Shown: piece after piece, positions 9,606-19,517 of the stretch
Layout: each line of letters begins with the position of its first letter
Position numbering within the stretch: the first letter of the stretch is position 1
Notes under the pieces: generated by a model
What the model was told of the DNA's origin: nothing
Database searches by the model: none
The model's input: the letters and a program-made list of their open reading frames with translations, nothing else
Position numbers and translations under genes: made by a program
DNA from: Plantibacter auratus
GTDB lineage: Bacteria; Actinomycetota; Actinomycetes; Actinomycetales; Microbacteriaceae
DNA: 64,000 nt
Assembly: GCF_050587365.1 (NCBI RefSeq)
Contig: NZ_JBOBFV010000001.1
Coordinates: 310,001 to 374,000, forward strand
Direction of reading: 5' to 3'

Positions 9606-10162
9606 TCAGGCCGAGGTCGGCCAGGCGTCCGCGATCGCCTGTCGGACATCGCCGAGCAGCTGCGGGAGCGCCTTGGTCTGGGCGATGATCGGGAAGAAGT
9701 TGGCGTCCGTCGCCCAGCGCGGCACGATGTGCTGGTGCAGGTGCGCCGCGATCCCGGCGCCGGCCACGGCACCCTGGTTCATGCCGAGGTTGAAGCCGTC
9801 GTTCCTCGAGACGGACCGGACGACCCGCATCGCCGTCTGCGTCAGGGCACCGATCTCGGCGACCTCCTCCGTCGTCGCGTCGTCGTACATCGCGACGTGG
9901 CGGTACGGGCAGACGAGCAGGTGCCCGGAGTTGTACGGGAAGAGGTTCAGCAGCACGAAGGCGTGCTCGCCCCGATGCACGATGAGCGCTGACTCGTCGT
10001 CGAGCGTCGGCGCGATACAGAACGGACAACCGTCGTCGGATGGCTGGCCCTGCTTGATGTAGACCATCCGGTGGGGCGTCCAGAGACGCTGGAACGCGTC
10101 CGGGACGCCCACCAGGTGGGAGGTGTCGATCGACTCGAACGACTCCGGTTCGGTGCCCGGGG

Positions 10163-10166
<4 letters not shown>
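9606..10166 (-). CDS. HIT-family protein, probable Ap4A phosphorylase
   Basis: This is a histidine-triad nucleotide-binding protein. The motif HLHQHIVPRW is complete, with the three histidines spaced as in nucleotidyl hydrolases and phosphorylases. The N-terminal segment DGCPFCIAP resembles the Mycobacterium Ap4A phosphorylase, which also sits beside thrS. From family knowledge and synteny it probably degrades diadenosine tetraphosphate, a by-product of aminoacyl-tRNA synthetases. The ATG at 10166 overlaps the thrS stop as ATGA. At 186 residues the length is normal. Confidence 0.88.
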
Positions 10167-12130
<1,964 letters not shown>

Positions 12131-12278
12131 GGATGATCTCTCTTTCTCAGGTGAAACCTTGGCCGTGCAAGCCTATCGTCGTCCACGACGAGGAGACGCT
12201 GCCGTCGGTCGGCGGCCGTGGTTCGTGCTCGGCCGCATCGCTAGAGTGAAGGCCTACGACGTGACGGGGGTGGCGCTG

Positions 12279-12962
12279 ATGACGGCTGTGCAGAGGAGCA
12301 GGGCTGCGACGGCGCTGTTCGCCGCGCTGCCCGTGGTCGCGCTCGTGCACATCATCGCCCTCGCCTCCGGTCAGGAGTGGCTGTCGCTCCTCACCAAGCC
12401 GTTCATCATGCTGGTCCTCGCGCTGGCGCTCGTGTGGTCGGTTCGACGACTGTCGGCCGCTGCGGTCACGGCGCTCGTCGCGATCCTCTGCAGCTGGCTG
12501 GGCGACGTCGCCCTCATGGTTCCGGGTGAACTCGCGTTCGGCGTGGGGATCCTGTTCTTCATGCTCGCTCAGGCCGGCTATGTCGTGCTCTTCGTGCGGC
12601 ATCTGCGCATCAGGAACCGTCCGCCGGTCTGGGCGCTCGTGTACCTGGTGTGGCTCGTCGCCGGCATCGCGCTCCTCAGTCAGCAGGACATGGGGGCGCT
12701 GTATCCGGCGGTCGTCGTCTATGCCGTCGTGATCGGGGCCATGGCAGCGTCTTCCACGATGACGACGCCGACGATCGCCGTGGGCGGTGCGCTGTTCCTC
12801 GTCTCCGACTCATTGATCGGGCTCGACCGCTTCGTGCCTGCAGTGACGATCTGGGCGGCAGACGAGATCATCATGGCGACGTACGCCGCGGGCCAAGGCC
12901 TCATCGTGTGGGGCGTCGCGGAGGTCCTGCGTCGCCGAGAGCGGGCGGTCCTCGCCGTCTGA
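12279..12962 (+). CDS. YhhN/TMEM86-family integral membrane protein (lysoplasmalogenase-like)
   Basis: The 227-residue protein is almost entirely hydrophobic, with about seven or eight membrane segments. It carries the acidic family motifs SWLGDVALM near residue 75 and FLVSDSLIGLDRF near residue 175. The YhhN family includes vertebrate lysoplasmalogenases that split the vinyl-ether bond of lysoplasmalogens. In bacteria the substrate is mostly unknown. I chose the ATG at 12279, preceded by GGGGTGG; GTG codons at 12261 and 12270 are alternatives. A TAGAGT at 12242-12247 may be its -10. It is divergent from thrS and stands alone. Confidence 0.85.
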   Translation: MTAVQRSRAATALFAALPVVALVHIIALASGQEWLSLLTKPFIMLVLALALVWSVRRLSAAAVTALVAILCSWLGDVALMVPGELAFGVGILFFMLAQAGYVVLFVRHLRIRNRPPVWALVYLVWLVAGIALLSQQDMGALYPAVVVYAVVIGAMAASSTMTTPTIAVGGALFLVSDSLIGLDRFVPAVTIWAADEIIMATYAAGQGLIVWGVAEVLRRRERAVLAV

Positions 12963-13016
12963 ACGGACGTTCGGGCGTGCGACGGGTGATTTGCGCAAGA
13001 GGTGGTCTGTGCAACG

Positions 13017-13051
13017 ACGAAGGGCCCGAGCTGTACGCTCGGGCCCTTCGT
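13017..13051. terminator. Bidirectional hairpin terminator between the YhhN gene and tRNA cassette 1
   Basis: Perfect 15-base arms (ACGAAGGGCCCGAGC and its complement) flank a 5-base loop. The hairpin lies between the rightward YhhN gene and the leftward tRNA cassette, which converge here. Neither side has a strong U-tract, as is common in high-GC actinobacteria. Confidence 0.75.
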
Positions 13052-13058
13052 GTTCCTG

Positions 13059-13130
13059 TGGGCGATACTGGGATCGAACCAGTGACCTCTTCCGTGTCAG
13101 GGAAGCGCGCTACCGCTGCGCCAATCGCCC
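13059..13130 (-). tRNA. tRNA-Val (GAC), copy 1
   Basis: A 72-base cloverleaf with acceptor GGGCGAT/ATCGCCC, discriminator A and T-loop TTCGATC. The anticodon loop CTGACAC gives anticodon GAC. No CCA is encoded. It is the last gene of the leftward Gly-Cys-Val cassette. The tRNA itself is identical to the copy at 14217. Confidence 0.95.
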
Positions 13131-13151
13131 AGGTGAGTGGTGTTGCCAGCG

Positions 13152-13222
13152 AGGTGGCGACGGGATTCGAACCCGTGTGGACGGCTTTGCAGGCCGCTGC
13201 CTAGCCTCTCGGCCACGCCACC
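13152..13222 (-). tRNA. tRNA-Cys (GCA), copy 1
   Basis: A 71-base cloverleaf with acceptor GGTGGCG/CGCCACC, discriminator U and T-arm GGGTTCGAATCCC. The anticodon stem-loop CGGCCTGCAAAGCCG gives anticodon GCA. No CCA is encoded. Confidence 0.95.
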
Positions 13223-13278
13223 ACGTGTGATGAAACACACTGTCGAGCGGAACGCTTGCACGTTCTCACTGACACTCG

Positions 13279-13350
13279 AGCGGATGACGAGATTCGAACT
13301 CGCGACCCTCACCTTGGCAAGGTGATGCGCTACCACTGCGCCACATCCGC
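13279..13350 (-). tRNA. tRNA-Gly (GCC), copy 1
   Basis: A 72-base cloverleaf with acceptor GCGGATG, U73 discriminator and T-arm GAGTTCGAATCTC. The anticodon loop TTGCCAA gives anticodon GCC. It is the first gene of cassette 1. The putative promoter at 13379-13384 (TAGAGT on the minus strand) lies about 30 bases upstream. Confidence 0.95.
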
Positions 13351-13534
13351 ATTGCATCCCGTTTCCGGGTGCTTGGAAACTCTAGCCGATGTTGAGGGCG
13401 CTCGTTGACACCTCGGCGCGGGCGAGTCGGCCCAACCCTTGATGTTCCGCGGAAAATCGGGCCGAAATTCCGTCTTCCTCGGCGCGTCGGCCAGGCGGGG
13501 GACGGTACCGTGGCTGGGCAGTGGGTGGAGCCAC

Positions 13535-14095
13535 TCACCGGCGCGCCTGCTGGCTCCAGTCGTCGTTCGCATCGGCGAGGTGCGGGTAGATCTGGAGCAT
13601 CCGAATCGGCTCCACCTCCCAGACATCGTCGTCCCAGGTGCGCCGGCCGTCGCCGTCAGGGTGGTACTCCGGGTGATCGCGGAGCCGTTCCTCGGCGTTC
13701 GATGCCGCGATGGCCCGCCGCGTGTGTTCCGAGAGTGGGCTGATCGCCCCGGCGTCCGCGAGCCACTGGACAACGGAGTCCATCACCGCCGGCATCGCCC
13801 CCATGCCCCTCGAGTCGTCCATCAGGGAGGAGTGCGTCCGACCGGGCATGACGAGCCAACCGTTGGTGTCGGGCGTGTCACCGCGGCTGGCGACCTGTCG
13901 TCCCCACGCTCTGGCCTCGACGATCTCACGGAGGAGGTACTGCTCGCACTGGGCGAAAGCCACCCGGCCCGACCGGCTGAGCGCCGGGTACGGGACGGCG
14001 GCGTGGCCCGGGTCCGTGGGATGCCGTCGCGGTTTCGCGTTGCTTGACCGCCACCAATCGCCGATGCGGCTCATGCCACACGTCCGTCGCGCCAT
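13535..14095 (-). CDS. Hypothetical protein between the two tRNA cassettes
   Basis: I do not recognise this protein. It is about 187 residues, soluble and acidic towards the C-terminus, with no membrane segment. It contains FAQCEQYLLREIVEARAW, then PAVMDSVVQWLADAGAI, and a Trp/Asp-rich stretch RTWDDDVWEVEPIRMLQIY. Third codon positions are strongly G/C, so it is real coding sequence. The start is uncertain: ATG at 14095 or 14074 are likelier than the GTG at 14170, and none has a good ribosome binding site. Its position between duplicated tRNA genes suggests inserted cargo, but there is no integrase nearby. Confidence 0.65.
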   Translation of the reverse strand: MARRTCGMSRIGDWWRSSNAKPRRHPTDPGHAAVPYPALSRSGRVAFAQCEQYLLREIVEARAWGRQVASRGDTPDTNGWLVMPGRTHSSLMDDSRGMGAMPAVMDSVVQWLADAGAISPLSEHTRRAIAASNAEERLRDHPEYHPDGDGRRTWDDDVWEVEPIRMLQIYPHLADANDDWSQQARR

Positions 14096-14183
14096 GGCGA
14101 CGAGCGCCGTTGCGGCCCGGTGGTCTCCGCCATGACTCGCTGAAGCATGGTCCCCCTGCGTTGCCTGCACGTGCTCGAACGAC

Positions 14184-14211
14184 GAAAGCCCCCGGGGGTC
14201 CGGGGGCTTTC
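14184..14211 (-). terminator. Terminator hairpin of tRNA cassette 2
   Basis: Arms GAAAGCCCCCG and CGGGGGCTTTC (11 bases) flank a 6-base loop, five bases beyond the 3' end of tRNA-Val copy 2. On the minus strand the second arm ends in CTTTC. Confidence 0.7.
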
Positions 14212-14216
14212 TGTGG

Positions 14217-14288
14217 TGGGCGATACTGGGATCGAACCAGTGACCTCTTCCGTGTCAGGGAAGCGCGCTACCGCTGCGCCAATCGCCC
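14217..14288 (-). tRNA. tRNA-Val (GAC), copy 2
   Basis: A 72-base cloverleaf with the same sequence as the copy at 13059 and anticodon GAC. It is the last gene of cassette 2, immediately before a hairpin terminator. Confidence 0.95.
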
Positions 14289-14347
14289 GGGTGGCGTGTG
14301 TGAACACGACGCCGGGATGTTGCTGGTGGAACTGTGTTGCTGAGGTG

Positions 14348-14418
14348 AGGTGGCGACGGGATTCGAACCCGTGTGGACGGCTTTGCAGGCCGCTGCCTAG
14401 CCTCTCGGCCACGCCACC
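14348..14418 (-). tRNA. tRNA-Cys (GCA), copy 2
   Basis: A 71-base cloverleaf, identical to the copy at 13152 and with anticodon GCA. The spacer to tRNA-Val is 59 bases here, against 21 in cassette 1. Confidence 0.95.
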
Positions 14419-14478
14419 ATGTGTGACCGAACACACTGCCGAGTAGGATTCCTGCCGGAACAACACCACTGACACTCG

Positions 14479-14550
14479 AGCGGATGACGAGATTCGAACT
14501 CGCGACCCTCACCTTGGCAAGGTGATGCGCTACCACTGCGCCACATCCGC
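14479..14550 (-). tRNA. tRNA-Gly (GCC), copy 2
   Basis: A 72-base cloverleaf identical to the copy at 13279, exactly 1,200 bases away. It is the first gene of cassette 2, downstream of the promoter at 14579-14608. Confidence 0.95.
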
Positions 14551-14578
14551 ATTGCCCGCATCACTGCGTGCTCGAACG

Positions 14579-14608
14579 ACTCTAGCCGAAACCGGGACCG
14601 ATGTTCAA
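14579..14608 (-). promoter_or_regulatory. Probable promoter of tRNA cassette 2
   Basis: The minus strand has TTGAAC at 14608-14603, an 18-base spacer and TAGAGT at 14584-14579. Predicted transcription begins about 20 bases before tRNA-Gly. The -10 is kept at the equivalent place in cassette 1, where the -35 (TCAACG) is weaker. Confidence 0.5.
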
Positions 14609-14718
14609 ACCGGCGCGCATACTGGGTCGACAGCGGTGCGGATGTGCGTTCGTCCCCCGGCATCGGCTAGTATCGTGACTCGCGGCTGTTCGGCACCTCT
14701 CCGGTGCGGACGACCTGC

Positions 14719-14791
14719 GGGCGATTGGCGCAGTTGGTAGCGCGCTTCCTTCACACGGAAGAGGTCATCGGTTCGAGTCCGGTATCGCCCA
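14719..14791 (+). tRNA. tRNA-Val (CAC)
   Basis: A 73-base cloverleaf with acceptor GGGCGAT/ATCGCCC, discriminator A and T-arm CGGTTCGAGTCCG. The anticodon loop TTCACAC gives anticodon CAC. It runs opposite to the cassettes. TAGTAT at 14668-14673 is a possible -10. Its body resembles tRNA-Val(GAC) but differs in the D-loop, anticodon loop and T-stem. Confidence 0.95.
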
Positions 14792-14836
14792 CATCATTCA
14801 CCATCGCCCGGGTTGTTCCACCTCCACGGCTGCGAC

Positions 14837-16477
14837 TCACTCCGCGAGATCAGGACGTTCCGCCCTGGCAGAACCGGTCCGGCGGGCATCACTCGGGAAG
14901 AAGTGTCGTTCGACGGGTGCACCGTCGGCGTGGGCCAGCGCTGCAGCGCGGATGTCGCGGTCGCGGCCGGTCAGACGCTGCGTCTCCTGTCGTCGGAACT
15001 CGCCCCACGACGGCACCATGAAGGTCTCCAACTGCACGTCGGACTCCTCGCCGCTCCGGTACAGGGCCCATCTCGAGGCACCGGTCCGGCGACGAGAGGA
15101 CTCGACATGGCCCATGGCCTTCTGGAACGCGGCGAGCGAGTCGGGACGGACCGTGTAGGAGATCTGCACGAGGACCGGCCCGTCGGTCGGCTGTGGCTCG
15201 AACACGAGCGTGGGTGTGGGCCAGGACATCGAGATGCTGCGGTCGACGGCCCCTGTTCCGGGGAGCAGGGGCAGCACCCGCACACTGGCCGCCACCAGCA
15301 GGAGCAGGACGGCCGAAGCGCTGTAGGCGAGCGACGTCCCGAGCCACTGCGCCACGATGCCCCAGCCGGTCGAGCCGATGGCCATCGCCCCCATGAAGAC
15401 GAGGATGTAGATCGACGCGCCACGCGATCGCACCCACTGCGGCAGGGTGAGCTGCAGGGCGGCGTTCAGCACGGTCAGCGTGCCGATCCAGGCCAGCCCC
15501 GCGAGGACCAGGAGCACCAGCGTCGGGACGACGGGCAGGACAGCCGCTGCGAGCGACCCCATCGCGAAGAGGACCGCGCTCACCGCGATGACGAGGTTGT
15601 CTGAGAACCGACGGCGAGCGAGCGGCAGGGCGAAGATGCCCAGCACCGCGCCGACGCCGAGCGCGCCGAGCAGGACGCCGTAGCCGCTCGAGTCGAGTTG
15701 GAGTCGCTTCGCGGTGAGGGGCAGCAGCGCCCAGAGCGCGCTGGCCGGCAGGGCGAAGAGCGCGGAACGCAGCAGGATCCGGCGGACGAGGTGCGCGGAC
15801 ACGACGTACCGGACCCCCGCTCGCAACGCCGCCCCGAACGGCTCGCGGTCGTCGAGACCGGTCTGCGCCGGCCGCTTCCACCAGATGAGGGCGATCACGG
15901 CCCCGACGAAGCTCAGCGCGTTGACACCGAACACGACGGGGGCTCCGAAGGCCGACAGGACGACGCCGGCCAGGGCGGGACCGACCGCGCGGGCTCCGTT
16001 CACGGTGACACCACCGAGCGCCGACGAAGCTGCGATCAGGTTGCGCGGCACGAGCTCCGGCTGGATCGCCTGCCATGCGGGTGAGGTCAGGGTGGAGGTG
16101 ATGCCGAGCAGGAAGGTGAAGGCCAGGATCGTCCACGGCGACAGCGCGCCGATCCACGCCACGACGGTGAGTCCGGCCGCGAGGACCGCACTCGCCGACG
16201 ACCCCCAGATGAGCAGCCGTCGCCGGTCGAGCGAGTCGGCGAGGACCCCTGCCGGCAGGGCGACCAGGATGGCGGGCGCGAGGCTCGCGGTCTGCACGAG
16301 CGCGATGACCGCTGCGCCGGCTGCGGCCTCGACCAGGACCCACTGGGCCCCCACGGTCTGCATCCAGGTGCCGATGTTGCTCCCGAGCTGGGCGAACCAC
16401 AGCACCCTGAAGGCGGTGATCGCCATGGGAGCCCATGCTGACGGTTGCGACGATGGAACTGCGGAGGGTGACGACAT
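14837..16477 (-). CDS. MFS_3-type exporter with C-terminal monooxygenase-like domain
   Basis: This is a 546-residue major facilitator transporter of the EntS-like MFS_3 (transmembrane secretion effector) type, which exports small molecules such as siderophores or drugs. The N-terminal segment FRVLWFAQLGSNIGTWMQTVGAQW, quoted here in part as AQLGSNIGTWMQTVGAQW, is characteristic. The loop motif GVLADSLDRRRLL follows and about twelve membrane segments fill residues 15-410. After about residue 420 comes a soluble domain (VQISYTVRPDSLAAFQKAM onwards) resembling antibiotic-biosynthesis monooxygenase folds. The ATG at 16477 follows TATCGT-N6, which favours it over the upstream TTG at 16528. The substrate is unknown. 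Confidence 0.85.
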   Translation of the reverse strand: MSSPSAVPSSQPSAWAPMAITAFRVLWFAQLGSNIGTWMQTVGAQWVLVEAAAGAAVIALVQTASLAPAILVALPAGVLADSLDRRRLLIWGSSASAVLAAGLTVVAWIGALSPWTILAFTFLLGITSTLTSPAWQAIQPELVPRNLIAASSALGGVTVNGARAVGPALAGVVLSAFGAPVVFGVNALSFVGAVIALIWWKRPAQTGLDDREPFGAALRAGVRYVVSAHLVRRILLRSALFALPASALWALLPLTAKRLQLDSSGYGVLLGALGVGAVLGIFALPLARRRFSDNLVIAVSAVLFAMGSLAAAVLPVVPTLVLLVLAGLAWIGTLTVLNAALQLTLPQWVRSRGASIYILVFMGAMAIGSTGWGIVAQWLGTSLAYSASAVLLLLVAASVRVLPLLPGTGAVDRSISMSWPTPTLVFEPQPTDGPVLVQISYTVRPDSLAAFQKAMGHVESSRRRTGASRWALYRSGEESDVQLETFMVPSWGEFRRQETQRLTGRDRDIRAAALAHADGAPVERHFFPSDARRTGSARAERPDLAE

Positions 16478-16483
16478 GGTCGA

Positions 16484-16489
16484 ACGATA
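16484..16489 (-). promoter_or_regulatory. Putative -10 of the MFS gene
   Basis: TATCGT on the minus strand is followed by six bases (TCGACC) and the ATG at 16477. There is no ribosome binding site, consistent with a leaderless transcript. Confidence 0.45.
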
Positions 16490-16630
16490 GGACGCCGTCG
16501 CGACCGGGGCATCGTCGGTTTGTCGCAATCATCGAACTGTGCATCACCGTCGCGTGGACGGCCGCCGGCGTCGCTCCATGGAGGATCATCGTCGAATCGT
16601 CAAGGTCTGCGGCCGCCGAATCGTGCTGGC

Positions 16631-16636
16631 TACCGT
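16631..16636 (+). promoter_or_regulatory. Putative -10 of the histidine phosphatase gene
   Basis: TACCGT is followed by GGATCC and the ATG at 16643. The six-base gap predicts a transcript that starts at the start codon. Confidence 0.4.
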
Positions 16637-16642
16637 GGATCC

Positions 16643-17383
16643 ATGGCCATCACGGAACTGATCCTCGTCCGCCACGGTGAGAGCGCCGGGAACGTCGCCG
16701 CACTCGAAGCCGATCGCTCGGAATCCCACCGCATCGCCGTTCCGAGCCGTGACGCCGACGTCCCGCTCTCGGCACTCGGGCTCGAGCAGGCGGCTGCGGT
16801 GGGGAGACGTCTCGCGGCCCTCACACCCGCCGACCGGCCGGACATCGTGTTCAGCTCGCCCTATCGGCGAGCGCACGAGACGGCCGTGGTCGCCCTTCGG
16901 GCCGCAGCGCTCGACGCCGATGAGCTTCGTCCTGTCGTCGACGAGCGGCTGCGTGATCGTGAACTCGGTATCCTCGACACCTTCACCTCGATCGGCGTCG
17001 ACGCCGAGTTCCCTGAAGAGGCCGCTCGACGACGGTTCCTCGGCAAGTTCTACTATCGACCGCCAGGAGGTGAGGCCTGGACGGACGTGGCCCTCCGCCT
17101 CCGCTCGTTCATCGGCGACCTGGACCGGCACACCGACTGCACGCGGGCCCTGGTGGTCTGTCACGACGCCGTCATCTCGCTCTTCCGCTACATCTGCGAG
17201 GGGTGGGACGAGCGTCGCGTCCTGGAGGAGGCCGCTCTCCGTCCGACGCCGAACGCGTCCTTCACCCACCTCGTCCACGACGGACGCGCGTGGAAGGCGC
17301 GGGCGGCGAATGCGACTGCGCACCTCCAGCAGGCGCAGGTTCCGGTCACCGAGCACTCGGGGGCGAACGATGTCCGAAGCTGA
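16643..17383 (+). CDS. Histidine phosphatase family protein
   Basis: This is a phosphoglycerate-mutase-like (branch 1 histidine phosphatase) enzyme of 246 residues. The phosphohistidine motif LVRHGESAGN is at residues 8-17. A second Arg lies in SSPYRRAHET, and the second catalytic His is in VVCHDAVISLFR near residue 174. The family acts on small phosphorylated metabolites or nucleotides, and the substrate cannot be told from sequence. It overlaps the NAD(P)HX dehydratase gene by 14 bases, so the two are probably co-expressed. It is divergent from the MFS gene. Confidence 0.9.
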   Translation: MAITELILVRHGESAGNVAALEADRSESHRIAVPSRDADVPLSALGLEQAAAVGRRLAALTPADRPDIVFSSPYRRAHETAVVALRAAALDADELRPVVDERLRDRELGILDTFTSIGVDAEFPEEAARRRFLGKFYYRPPGGEAWTDVALRLRSFIGDLDRHTDCTRALVVCHDAVISLFRYICEGWDERRVLEEAALRPTPNASFTHLVHDGRAWKARAANATAHLQQAQVPVTEHSGANDVRS

Positions 17384-18251
17384 CCCCACCACGCTCACGC
17401 CCGAGGTCCTCGCCGACTGGCCACTTCCCGATCCCGGATCGTCGAAGGACGATCGTGGGTCGGTGCTCGTCGTCGGCGGCGCGCGGATGACGCCCGGGGC
17501 GGTCGCCTTGGCGGGCCTCGCCGTTCTCAGGGTCGGCGCGGGTCGGATCACGCTCGCGGTCGGTGCGTCGGCAGCGTCCCCACTCGCGATCGCCTTCCCG
17601 GAGGCAGGCGTGATCGGGTTGGCGGAGACCAGCGGCGGAGCCGTCCGGGGTGACGAGGTCGGCCGCCTCGAGGACGTCTTGGACGTCGACTGTCTGCTGC
17701 TCGGTCCTGGCCTCGACGACGCGGACGAAGCCGTGGCACTCCTCGACGGTGTGCGCCCGCTCCTTGGCGCCGACACCGTCGTGGTCCTCGACGCCTTCGC
17801 GCTCGGTGCCCTGTCACACGCCCCCGACTTCTCGAAGGGGCTGGAGGGCCGCCTTGCATTCACTCCGAACGTGGCCGAGGCCGCGATCCTCCTCGACGTG
17901 GACGAGGCCGACCCGGACACGGCGGCGCTCGAGCTGGCGCGACGGTTCGGAGCCGTCGTCAGCTGTCAGGGCAGGGTCTCCGACGGTGAGCGGGACTTCA
18001 TCGCGCCCGGCGGGAGTCCGGCCCTCGGGACGGCGGGGAGCGGTGACGTCCTGGCCGGTGCGATCGCCGGGCTCGCGGCACGCGGACTCTCCCCGCTCGC
18101 GGCGAGCTGCTGGGGTACCGTGCTGCACGCCGCGTCCGGTGATCGGCTCGCCGATCGGATCGGCCCACTCGGAGCCCTCGCCCGTGAAATCCCAGACGAG
18201 TTCCCGACGCTGCTCCGCGAGCTCGAAGACGCCGCCGGCGAGGCTCGCTGA
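17370..18251 (+). CDS. nnrD: ADP-dependent (S)-NAD(P)H-hydrate dehydratase
   Basis: This ribokinase-fold enzyme repairs hydrated NAD(P)H, restoring the cofactor with ADP as phosphate source. The 293-residue protein has the N-terminal glycine-rich segment SVLVVGGARMTPGAVALAG and the substrate loop FTPNVAEAA. The catalytic GTAGSGDVLAGAIAGLAARG lies near residue 210. The epimerase domain fused to it in many bacteria is absent, so this is the stand-alone form. I chose the ATG at 17370, inside the end of the phosphatase gene. The much longer upstream frame is antisense or out of frame with known domains. Confidence 0.9.
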   Translation: MSEADPTTLTPEVLADWPLPDPGSSKDDRGSVLVVGGARMTPGAVALAGLAVLRVGAGRITLAVGASAASPLAIAFPEAGVIGLAETSGGAVRGDEVGRLEDVLDVDCLLLGPGLDDADEAVALLDGVRPLLGADTVVVLDAFALGALSHAPDFSKGLEGRLAFTPNVAEAAILLDVDEADPDTAALELARRFGAVVSCQGRVSDGERDFIAPGGSPALGTAGSGDVLAGAIAGLAARGLSPLAASCWGTVLHAASGDRLADRIGPLGALAREIPDEFPTLLRELEDAAGEAR

Positions 18252-18325
18252 CCGCCCTCCGGCCGCTCGGCAACCCCTCATCTGTCTGTCGCGGTGCCAC
18301 GCGGGCCCGAACCGCACGGCGACCG

Positions 18326-19384
18326 TCAGTGTCCGGACCACCAGTCGAGATAGGCACGCGCAGTGTCCGGCAGCGCCGGGCGGAGGCTACGACCGGCGGG
18401 CAGGCGCGTCCGGGAGGGATCCAGCCAGGCCGCGGCCAACTCGGCGTGAAGCGTCGACGGGTCGTAGCGGACCATCGTCTGCGGGCGCAGCTGCTCCATC
18501 TCCGCTGCATAGCGCGAGTCGACGACGAGCGGTCGGCGGCCTGCCTCGACCCAGTCGAGCATCGAGCGTGACGCGGAGACATGGCCGTGCGCGGCGAGCG
18601 GGATGCCAGGGCGGGAGATCTGCGCGGCGAACGCCGCATCGTCGAGATACCCGGTCACCTCGAACGAGACACCGACGGCGCGCGCTTCCGTTTCGAGGGC
18701 GAGCACGTCCGCTTCATGCCCGGCCGAGGGGCCGCCGATGGCACGGACGACGACGTCGGCGACCTGGTGACCGGTGGCACGGAGATCCTCCGCCGCTCTC
18801 GATGCCGCCTGGATCGCCGCTGCGTGGCCCTTCCCCGGGTAGATGAACCCGGCGATGAGGACGGTGAGCGGACGGACCGCTCCGGGCTGCGACGCATCGT
18901 CCACGGTGGCCGGAGCGGATGCGATCCGGGAGCCGAGCGGGATGGCGTACGGAACGACCGAGGCACTGACCCCGAGGAACTCCTCGGCGAGCGCCTGCTC
19001 GTGCCGGCTGTTGACGGCCGTCGCGTGGGCGGCGGCGATGAACCGGGCGTAGGCGGCGATGCGGCGGTCCAGCATCCTGCCGTCCGAGGTCTGCGGGATG
19101 TCGTGGAGGGTGACGGTCAATTCGGTGACGTCCGCGAGGCGCTCGACGGCGTCCGCCGCCTCCTCGGGTGATCGACCGAACAGGCGGTCGGTGACGTGGA
19201 CGTGTGCTCGGTCCACGCCGTCGAGCAGGTGCACGGCGTCGGACGGGGTCGGGGCGTCCAAGCGTTCCGCGCGAGGGTCCGTGGCGACCACGGCGTCGGC
19301 GACGTCGATCGCGTACTGGACGACGCCGTGGTGCTGTGGGCCGACCATGAGGAGACGGGGTGGGGCTGCGATCACCTGCGTCAT
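18326..19384 (-). CDS. Glycosyltransferase-like protein
   Basis: The 352-residue protein looks like a GT-B-fold glycosyltransferase. It starts with LLMVGPQHHGVVQYAID, a nucleotide-sugar enzyme type of beginning, and has TLHDIPQTSDGRMLD. The phosphate-loop-like LIAGFIYPGKGHAAAIQAA near residue 180 opens the C-terminal domain. The usual EX7E motif of GT4 enzymes is not obvious; AHGHVSASRSMLDWVEAGR takes its place. The ATG at 19384 is preferred over a TTG at 19411. It is divergent from the four-gene glycosyltransferase operon that starts at 19518. Donor and acceptor are unknown. Confidence 0.75.
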   Translation of the reverse strand: MTQVIAAPPRLLMVGPQHHGVVQYAIDVADAVVATDPRAERLDAPTPSDAVHLLDGVDRAHVHVTDRLFGRSPEEAADAVERLADVTELTVTLHDIPQTSDGRMLDRRIAAYARFIAAAHATAVNSRHEQALAEEFLGVSASVVPYAIPLGSRIASAPATVDDASQPGAVRPLTVLIAGFIYPGKGHAAAIQAASRAAEDLRATGHQVADVVVRAIGGPSAGHEADVLALETEARAVGVSFEVTGYLDDAAFAAQISRPGIPLAAHGHVSASRSMLDWVEAGRRPLVVDSRYAAEMEQLRPQTMVRYDPSTLHAELAAAWLDPSRTRLPAGRSLRPALPDTARAYLDWWSGH

Positions 19385-19517
19385 GGTGGTGCAGTGGGGG
19401 GCCTGCGTCAAGGGTCGCGGGCACTCTCGTCATCGGACCTATGTTCGGAGGACGGCGCGCGCATCGCGCCGACCCGTCCGCGCGTCTCGCGCCCGCATCC
19501 GTACAGGGGATCCCGCC

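Larger units (their letters stand above)
13059..14590 (-). repeat. Duplicated tRNA cassette (Gly-Cys-Val twice)
   Basis: The three tRNA genes at 13059-13350 recur in the same order and strand at 14217-14550. The Gly genes are exactly 1,200 bases apart, and the -10-like ACTCTA upstream of each cassette keeps that spacing (13379 and 14579). The tRNA bodies match, but the spacers between them have diverged in sequence and length, so the duplication is not recent. One protein gene lies between the copies. Confidence 0.9.

Noticed and set aside
12131..12278. A T-box riboswitch leader for thrS
   Set aside because: The 148-base gap lacks a T-box sequence and specifier stem, and it is shared with the divergent YhhN gene.
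13059..14791. A genomic island integrated at the tRNA genes
   Set aside because: No integrase, transposase or direct attachment repeat beyond the tRNA genes themselves is visible, and the single gene inside has ordinary base composition.
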